A program made the position numbers and the translations under genes. The notes below the pieces were generated by a model, which saw only the letters and a list, made by a program, of their open reading frames with translations, was not told where the DNA came from and ran no database searches. Below, in pieces: positions 58,525 through 64,000 of a stretch of DNA of 64,000 nt (position 1 is its first letter; every line of letters begins with the position of its first letter). Origin of the DNA: Demequina iriomotensis (lineage in GTDB: Bacteria > Actinomycetota > Actinomycetes > Actinomycetales > Demequinaceae); contig NZ_BBME01000010.1 in NCBI RefSeq assembly GCF_000971395.1, forward strand, positions 62,001 through 126,000, in the 5' to 3' direction.

Positions 58525-60438
58525 CTACGAACCGGTGAGCCGGCGCAGCGCGCCGAGCGCGACGTCCCGCTCCGTGGTCGGCCACAGGTCGGGCATCGAA
58601 CGGGCGAGGAAGCCTCCGTACCGCGCCGTCGCGAGGCGCGGGTCCAGGACCGCGACCACGCCGCGATCCCCGCTCGCACGGATGAGACGGCCGGCGCCCT
58701 GCGCCATGAGCAGCGCCGCGTGCGTCGCGCTCACCGCCATGAAGCCGTTGCCCCCCGACTGCGCGACCGCCTCGGTCCGGGCCTGGGCGACCGGCTCGTC
58801 GGGACGCGGGAACGGGATCCGATCGATCACCACGAGGCTCGCGGTGCGCCCGGGCACGTCGATGCCCTGCCACAGCGAGGTCGAGCCGAACAGGCACGTC
58901 GGCTCGTCGGCCTTGAACCGCTGGACCAGCGTCGGCAGCTGATCGTCGAGCTGGTAGAGCACGGGCACGTCGAGCCGCTCCCGCATCGCCTCGGCGGCCA
59001 TCTGCGCGGCCTTGTGCGAGGAGAAGAGCCCGAGCGTGCGGCCGCCCGCCGCCTCGATGAGCGCGGCGAGCTCGTCGAGCGCCTCGTCGGAGATGCCTCC
59101 CATGCCAGGCTTCGGGAGGTGCTTGGCCACGTAGAGGATGCCCTGTCGGGGATAGTCGAACGGGCTCCCGGCGTCGAGCGTCACCGCGTGGTCCACGCCC
59201 AGGTGCCGCGAGATCGCGCCGAAGTCGCCGCCCAGCGCGAGCGTCGCGGATGTCATCACCGACGCCTTCTCGTCGAGCAGCTTCTCGCGGATGAGGCCCG
59301 CCACGTCGAGCGGTGCGGCGAGGATGCGTTCGGCCACCGGCGACTCGTAGTCGCCGTCGCGCGGCGCGAGCCAGATCACCTGGTATCCGTGCTCCCCCTG
59401 AAGGTCCGCGCACACGTCGAACACCTCGCCCAGCGACGCACCCGCGACCTTGCCCGCCGCGCCCGCCTGCTCCGCGTTCTTCTGGACCTCCGTGAGGCAG
59501 CGGCGCGTCGCCGCGCGCACCTCCTCGACGGCCGCGGCGAGCGCCTCGGGCAGCCCGCGCCGCAACCGACCCGGGTCGCAGTCGCCGAGCGCGCCGTCGA
59601 GGTGCCGCGCGGCCCGGTCGAGGTCCTCGGTGACGACGCCGCAGCGCCGCGTGTGGCGCGCCGCCCGGTCGACCATCGCCACCGTGAGCTCATGCGTCGC
59701 CGACGAGGTGATGCGGCTCACGAGTTCATGGGCCTCGTCGACGATGAGGACGCCGTGCTCCCCCAGCATGTCGTGGCTGGTCGCCTGGACCCCCAGGACC
59801 GCATGATTGGTGACGACCACGTGCGCCCGCCCGGCCTCGTCCCTCGCGCGCTGCGAGAAGCACTCGGCCAGCACCGGGCACTTCGACTCGAGGCATTCGC
59901 GTCCCGACACCGAGACCTGCGCCCACGCCCGCCCGCTGACGCCCGGCACCAGGTCGTCCCGATCGCCGGTCTCGGTCTGGTCCGCCCACTCGTTGACGCG
60001 GAGCACCTCGCGTCCGAGCTCGCTGGTCGGGCCGATGGGAAGCATGTCCTCGTCGGGGTCCGGGTAGCCGCCCGCCATCTTGTGGACGCACAGGTAGTTG
60101 CCGCGCCCCTTGAACAAGGCGATCCGCGCGCGCTCGCCGAGCAGGGGCTCCAGCGCCTCCGCCACGAGAGGGAGGTCCTTGGTGAAGATCTGGCGCTGGA
60201 GAGCGAGCGTCGCGGTGGAGACCACCACGCGCGTGCCCGTCCTCACCGCGTGCGCGACCGCGGGGACCAGGTAGCCGAGCGACTTCCCCGTGCCCGTGCC
60301 CGCCTGGATGAGCGCGTGCGCGTCGCCCGTCAGCGCATCGGCCACGGCACGTGCCATGGCGAGCTGGCCCTCGCGCGGCTCCCCGCCGAGCGCCCCGACC
60401 GCGCGGCCGAGCAGCGCATCGGCGTCGTGCTCGGTCAC
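58525..60438 (-). CDS. dinG: DinG-family ATP-dependent helicase
   Basis: 637 aa, XPD/DinG-like superfamily 2 helicase. Walker A QAGTGTGKSLGYL (near residues 42-54), VVTNHAVL, VDEAHEL (DEAH), a cysteine group around GRECLESKCPVLAECF which with CVHK could ligate a 4Fe-4S cluster, and QGAGRLIRA (motif VI). It is likely involved in DNA repair and R-loop or lesion bypass. The GTG at 60438 overlaps the hflX stop by 4 nt. Although near lexA, no SOS box was seen in front of it. Confidence 0.92.
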   Translation of the reverse strand: MTEHDADALLGRAVGALGGEPREGQLAMARAVADALTGDAHALIQAGTGTGKSLGYLVPAVAHAVRTGTRVVVSTATLALQRQIFTKDLPLVAEALEPLLGERARIALFKGRGNYLCVHKMAGGYPDPDEDMLPIGPTSELGREVLRVNEWADQTETGDRDDLVPGVSGRAWAQVSVSGRECLESKCPVLAECFSQRARDEAGRAHVVVTNHAVLGVQATSHDMLGEHGVLIVDEAHELVSRITSSATHELTVAMVDRAARHTRRCGVVTEDLDRAARHLDGALGDCDPGRLRRGLPEALAAAVEEVRAATRRCLTEVQKNAEQAGAAGKVAGASLGEVFDVCADLQGEHGYQVIWLAPRDGDYESPVAERILAAPLDVAGLIREKLLDEKASVMTSATLALGGDFGAISRHLGVDHAVTLDAGSPFDYPRQGILYVAKHLPKPGMGGISDEALDELAALIEAAGGRTLGLFSSHKAAQMAAEAMRERLDVPVLYQLDDQLPTLVQRFKADEPTCLFGSTSLWQGIDVPGRTASLVVIDRIPFPRPDEPVAQARTEAVAQSGGNGFMAVSATHAALLMAQGAGRLIRASGDRGVVAVLDPRLATARYGGFLARSMPDLWPTTERDVALGALRRLTGS

Positions 60439-61952
60439 AGGGACGCCGACGTGACGCCGGCCTCCTCGAGGCGCGCGGCGAGCCCGGCGTCGACGAGCGC
60501 CGTCAGGTGCGTGCCCTCGGCCACATGCGACTGCGCGAGCACCTCGCCGTGACGGTGGACCTCGCTCACCAGGTCGCCACGGGTATAGGGCACCACCACG
60601 TCGACGGTGACCTCCGGCCGCGGCAGCTCGCGCCCGATCAGCTCCATGAGCGCGTCGATGCCCTCGCCGGTGAGCGCCGAGACCTCGATGGTGATCTCGC
60701 GGCGCGCACGCAGGCGCATCAGCGTCTCCGGGTCGGCGACGTCGGCCTTGTTGAGGACCAGCACCTCCTTGACCTGATCCGCGCCGGGGACGTCCGCCAG
60801 CACCTCGCGCACCGCACGGATCTGGCTCTCCGGGTCCGGGTGCGACGCGTCGACGACGTGGAGCATGAGGTCGGCATGCGCGACCTCCTCGAGCGTCGAG
60901 GCGAACGCCGCCACCAGCTGGTGCGGCAGGTTCCGCACGAAGCCCACGGTGTCCGAGACGGTGAACTCGCGGCCGTCGGGAGTCTGCGAGCGACGCACCG
61001 TCGGGTCGAGCGTCGCGAACAGCGCGTTCTCGACGAGCACGCCCGCGCCCGTCACGCGGTTGAGCAAGGAGGACTTGCCCGCGTTGGTGTAGCCGACGAT
61101 CGCGACGTTGGGCACGCCCAGCCGCTTCTCGCGCCGCACCTGGCGGGCCGGCTCCATCGCCTTGATGTCGCGGCGCAGCTGGGCCATGCGCGTGTGGATG
61201 CGGCGGCGGTCGAGCTCGATCTTGGTCTCGCCGGGGCCGCGCGATCCCATGCCTGCTCCGGCGCCGCCCACCTGTCCACCGGCCTGGCGCGACATGGACT
61301 CGCCCCAGCCGCGCAGGCGCGGCAGCAGGTACTCGAGCTGGGCGAGCTCGACCTGGGCCTTGCCCTCCTTGGACTTCGCGTGCTGCGCGAAGATGTCCAG
61401 GATGAGCGCCGTGCGGTCGATGACCTTGACCTTGACCACGTCCTCGAGCGCACGGCGCTGGCTCGGCGCGAGGTCGTCGTTGACGATGACGGTGTCCGCG
61501 CCGACCGCCGCGACGATGTCGCGAACCTCGTGCGCCTTGCCCTTGCCGATGTACGTGGCCGGGTCGGGATGCGGCCGCCGCTGCAGCACGCCGTCGAGCA
61601 CCTCGGAGCCCGCCGTCTCCGCCAGCGCCGCGAGCTCGCGCAGCGAGATCTCCGCATCCTCCGCGCTGCCGTGCGACCACTGGCCCACGAGCACGACCCG
61701 CTCGAGACGCAGCTGCCGGTACTCGACCTCGGTGATGTCCTCGAGCTCGGTCGAGAGGTTCTGGACGCGGCGCAGCGCCGCGCGCTCCTCGCGGTCGTAC
61801 TGATCGCCGTCGTAGTCGGTGGCCACCGTCCCGCCCGCGGCGACCGCGGTGCCGGCGCGCGAGAGCACGCGGTCGATCACCGCGTCCGCGCGGCTGATGT
61901 CCGGGGTGGCCTGCGAGATCTCCTCGCGGTCGTCTGCTGCTGTGTCGCTCAT
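60435..61952 (-). CDS. hflX: ribosome-associated GTPase HflX
   Basis: 505 aa. A HflX N-terminal domain (about 60-280) with the Gly-rich loop GGQVGGAGAGMGSRGPGETKIE precedes the GTPase domain: G1 GYTNAGKSS (287-295), G3 DTVGFV and G4 NKAD. HflX splits stalled ribosomes during heat or antibiotic stress. The N-terminal ~50 residues are an actinobacterial extension. Start ATG at 61952, divergent from the rsmC-like gene. Confidence 0.95.
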   Translation of the reverse strand: MSDTAADDREEISQATPDISRADAVIDRVLSRAGTAVAAGGTVATDYDGDQYDREERAALRRVQNLSTELEDITEVEYRQLRLERVVLVGQWSHGSAEDAEISLRELAALAETAGSEVLDGVLQRRPHPDPATYIGKGKAHEVRDIVAAVGADTVIVNDDLAPSQRRALEDVVKVKVIDRTALILDIFAQHAKSKEGKAQVELAQLEYLLPRLRGWGESMSRQAGGQVGGAGAGMGSRGPGETKIELDRRRIHTRMAQLRRDIKAMEPARQVRREKRLGVPNVAIVGYTNAGKSSLLNRVTGAGVLVENALFATLDPTVRRSQTPDGREFTVSDTVGFVRNLPHQLVAAFASTLEEVAHADLMLHVVDASHPDPESQIRAVREVLADVPGADQVKEVLVLNKADVADPETLMRLRARREITIEVSALTGEGIDALMELIGRELPRPEVTVDVVVPYTRGDLVSEVHRHGEVLAQSHVAEGTHLTALVDAGLAARLEEAGVTSASL

Positions 61953-62028
61953 ACGTGGACCATTGTCTCACCCCCGTCCGACGCCCGGACACGGCGGTGG
62001 ACGATGCGCGGGCGATACCCTCGACCAC

Positions 62029-62616
62029 GTGACCGAGGACCATTACTTCACCGCGCGCCCCGCCTCCGCCGACGAGCGGCGGATCATCCCCGTCACGCTC
62101 GCGGGCCGTGACGTCGCCGTGGAGACGGCCCCCGGCATCTTCTCCCCCGGGCACGTGGACCTGGGCACCCAGGTGCTCCTGCGCGCCGTGCCCGATCCGC
62201 GGGGGCACGTCCTCGACATCGGCTGCGGCTGGGGGCCGATTGCGCTCGAGGCCGCGCTGCGCGGCGCGGAGACGGTGACCGCGGTCGACGTCAACGAGCG
62301 TGCGCTCGACCTGGTGCGCCGCAACGCCGCGCGGCTCGGCGTGACCGTGACGGCCGCGTCGCCGGGCGAGGTCCCGGCGGACGCGACGTTCGACACGATC
62401 TGGTCGAACCCGCCGATCCGCATCGGCAAGGACGCGCTCCACGCGCTGCTCGCGACGTGGCTCCCCCGCCTCGCCCCGGGCGGCGAGGCCTTCCTGGTGG
62501 TCCAGAAGAACCTCGGAGCCGACTCGCTCGCCCGGTGGATCGGGGCCCAGGGCTGGGGCGCCGTGGAAAAGATGGGGAGCTCCAAGGGCTTCCGCGTGCT
62601 GCGCGTCTCCGCCTAG
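62029..62616 (+). CDS. RsmC-like class I SAM methyltransferase
   Basis: 195 aa. SAM loop VLDIGCGWGPIALEAAL, acidic motif AVDVNERALDL and catalytic NPPIRIG (usual NPPFH). It corresponds to the C-terminal half of RsmC, which methylates 16S rRNA G1207; single-domain versions are common in actinobacteria. The GTG at 62029 was chosen because upstream codons lie in the hflX promoter region. It ends just before a hairpin. Confidence 0.88.
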   Translation: MTEDHYFTARPASADERRIIPVTLAGRDVAVETAPGIFSPGHVDLGTQVLLRAVPDPRGHVLDIGCGWGPIALEAALRGAETVTAVDVNERALDLVRRNAARLGVTVTAASPGEVPADATFDTIWSNPPIRIGKDALHALLATWLPRLAPGGEAFLVVQKNLGADSLARWIGAQGWGAVEKMGSSKGFRVLRVSA

Positions 62617-62624
62617 CGGACCCT

Positions 62625-62652
62625 CTCGCCGCCAGGCGGCACCGGCGGCGAG
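62625..62652 (+). terminator. hairpin after the rsmC-like gene
   Basis: CTCGCCGCC (62625-62633) and GGCGGCGAG (62644-62652) form a perfect 9-bp stem with a 10-nt loop, 8 nt past the stop. It would insulate the following atypical gene. Confidence 0.65.
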
Positions 62653-62733
62653 CAAGGCGCCTCGGTGCGACCATGGTGAGCAAGGGAGGCGCCGCTGTCC
62701 GCGTCTCCGTGGCACGCGGCGCCGGGGGTGCCC

Positions 62734-63765
62734 ATGGGCTCGCTCATGCAGTTGATCCCACAGGTCTTCTTCGACTTCTACGCGCGGTACGTACCGGGCC
62801 TCGTGCTGGTCGGTGCGTGGATCCTGCTTCCCGGCGACGCGGCGTGGTCGTCGTTGCTGACCAAGGTGCTCGGCGGCAAGCTCGACGCCGACAATGCCTT
62901 CCCGGCAGCCGCGGCGGCCCTGATCTTCGTGCCCTTCGTGGCGGGCTACGTCATCGCACCGCTTGCCAAGGCAGTGCAGCGCGGCAACGAGCACGGGTGG
63001 TGGCATCCGCCACGACCGAGCCGCGACCGGCACGCGGCGCCGGGCGTGCGCGCAGCCCTGCGACCCCGCTACTCGTGGGTCCTCGAGGACCAAGGTGCCG
63101 GCAAGGGCTACGACTGGCTCAGGGCCAACGATCCGCCAAGCGGCGCGCTCGTCGCGAAGATTCGCGCGGAGTTCACGATGCACAACGCGCTCGCGGTCGC
63201 GTTCGCCGGCGCGGCAATCATGGCCTTCTGTGCGGGGCGACCGTGGTGGGCCGCCGGCGCGGCGGTAGCCGCGCCTCTCATGGCGTGCCGGGGCGCGTCG
63301 ACCGAGGGCACCTTTCACAAGTCCACGCGCAAGTTGTGCGCGGCCAGGAGATGGCGCGACCTGCCCACCCACCCCACGCCGAGCCTTGTCTGGGTGGTCC
63401 CACCCGACCCGCGGCAAGGCGCACCGGACTGGAGCACCGGCTACGCAACGCTCTGGAAGGACGGGAAAGGGTGGCTGAAAGTCGGCACCAGCACCGAGCC
63501 TCGTGGGAGCGAAGACACGGATCTGGTGTGGTTGCCCGATGGCGCACGGGAGGCGATCCGCGACTGGGTGGATCGGGTGAGGGAAGGAAGGCCGAGTCGC
63601 GAGCGGCGCAAGGCCCGGGTCACGGTGATGCGCACACTCAGGCGAGCGCCGGGTGTTGTCGAGTACCGGCTGGCTCGTTGGCCGCAGAGGCGCTGGCCCG
63701 TCGACCCTGAAACCGCACAAGGACGGCCCGAGGGCGATGGCGAACCGGCGACCGCAGGGCCCTAG
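62734..63765 (+). CDS. hypothetical membrane protein with atypical codon use
   Basis: 343 aa. Membrane segments lie near 16-36 ([14 protein letters not shown]), 51-70 ([17 protein letters not shown]) and 150-185 (two stretches), followed by a basic soluble C-terminus. No known motif is seen. Codons such as TTG, AGA, AGG, AAA and TTT are frequent compared with neighbours. It sits between the rsmC-like gene and dapF, which are closer together in relatives. ATG 62734 is preceded by GGGGG; an ATG at 62746 is also possible. Function unknown; likely acquired or accessory. Confidence 0.65.
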   Translation: MGSLMQLIPQVFFDFYARYVPGLVLVGAWILLPGDAAWSSLLTKVLGGKLDADNAFPAAAAALIFVPFVAGYVIAPLAKAVQRGNEHGWWHPPRPSRDRHAAPGVRAALRPRYSWVLEDQGAGKGYDWLRANDPPSGALVAKIRAEFTMHNALAVAFAGAAIMAFCAGRPWWAAGAAVAAPLMACRGASTEGTFHKSTRKLCAARRWRDLPTHPTPSLVWVVPPDPRQGAPDWSTGYATLWKDGKGWLKVGTSTEPRGSEDTDLVWLPDGAREAIRDWVDRVREGRPSRERRKARVTVMRTLRRAPGVVEYRLARWPQRRWPVDPETAQGRPEGDGEPATAGP

Positions 63766-64000
63766 ACCCGCACGGACCCTGCGGCAACCAGCACGGCGGG
63801 GCCCTCGAGGACCGTGGTGTCCCCCGCGATCCGCACCGTCACGAGGCCGCCAGGCACCTCGATGTCCCACACGTCGGGCGCACCGGCACCCGCCCACTCC
63901 CGCATCGCCAGGGCCACCGCGCACGCCCCGGTGCCGCACGACCGGGTCTCACCGGACCCGCGCTCGTGCACCCGCATGCGGACCCGGCCACGGTCGCGCT
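63762..64000 (-). CDS. dapF: diaminopimelate epimerase DapF (C-terminal part, cut by window edge)
   Basis: The last ~79 codons are present: [21 protein letters not shown] contains the signature G-S-G-E-T-x-S-C-G-T-G-A with the second catalytic Cys. DapF converts LL- to meso-diaminopimelate for lysine and, in DAP-type organisms, peptidoglycan. The start is off the window; the internal ATG at 63977 is not the true start. Its stop overlaps the upstream-strand membrane gene by 4 nt, tail to tail. Confidence 0.95.
   Translation of the reverse strand, partial: RDRGRVRMRVHERGSGETRSCGTGACAVALAMREWAGAGAPDVWDIEVPGGLVTVRIAGDTTVLEGPAVLVAAGSVRV

Noticed and set aside
58466-58525. SOS box for the DinG-like gene
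   Set aside because: No CGAAC-N4-GTTC-type sequence was found at the gene's start near 60438; the region between hflX and dinG is fully coding.
58525-63939. 1804-codon minus-strand frame containing the DinG-like helicase
   Set aside because: Only the part from GTG 60438 has helicase motifs; upstream it crosses hflX, the rsmC-like gene and the membrane gene in a wrong frame.

Overview
The window is a high-GC (roughly 70% by eye) chromosomal segment of an actinobacterium, most likely a Micrococcales relative of Demequina or the cellulomonads. The evidence is the dcw cluster with SepF, DivIVA/Wag31 and YggT but no FtsA, a PriA-type HisA, a DUF3040 gene and a MoxR/DUF58/transglutaminase operon beside mraZ, and a lexA region with actinobacterial-type SOS boxes. 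Genes are dense, often overlap by 4-8 nt and frequently start with GTG. No tRNA, rRNA, CRISPR array, insertion sequence or prophage was seen.

Layout. 0-12.5 kb: histidine biosynthesis on the minus strand (hisD, then hisC-hisB-orf-hisH, then hisA). It is interrupted by an Nramp Mn/Fe transporter, a RecQ helicase with a C-terminal phosphoribosyltransferase-like tail, a secreted Ig-like protein, a sulfotransferase and two small lipoproteins. 12.5-24.4 kb: a repeat-bearing spacer, dnaE, a duplicated-domain lipoprotein, hrpA, a hydrolase-like membrane protein, a GNAT enzyme and rluD. 24.4-43.2 kb: a nearly unbroken minus-strand division and wall cluster: mraZ-rsmH-ftsL-ftsI-murE-murF-mraY-murD-ftsW-murG-murC-ftsQ-ftsZ-pgeF-sepF-yggT-divIVA-traR/dksA-lspA-rluD. 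It makes lipid II, assembles the Z-ring and divisome, and ends with polar growth, lipoprotein processing and RNA modification. 43.3-47.8 kb: a divergent moxR-DUF58-transglutaminase operon whose leader carries MraZ-box-like repeats in the opposite orientation to those of mraZ. 47.8-57.2 kb: DUF3040, a methyltransferase-like protein, a cold-shock protein, a PAC2 protein, HelD, a secreted metalloprotease, serA, a DEAD-box helicase and nrdR. 57.2-64 kb: an SOS module (LysM protein and divergent lexA with three SOS boxes), a DinG-type helicase, hflX, an rsmC-like gene, an atypical membrane protein and the C-terminal end of dapF.

Most of the window is conserved core genome. The most noteworthy signals are: (i) the DEAD-box helicase at 54991, which has no ATG, GTG or TTG start and appears to begin with ATA in an ATAA overlap with the serA stop; (ii) MraZ-box-like repeats facing both ways between mraZ and moxR; (iii) a set of related ~57-bp intergenic repeats plus a 12-bp tandem repeat between hisD and dnaE; (iv) tandem SOS boxes beside a small LysM protein likely to be an SOS division regulator; (v) an octamer GACGATGC that looks strongly over-represented, including a perfect 20-bp palindrome at the start of hrpA; (vi) a MurE specificity motif reading DENPR; and (vii) a DtxR/MntR-like operator before the Nramp gene. 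Coordinates and starts were read by hand; no database search or computation was run.
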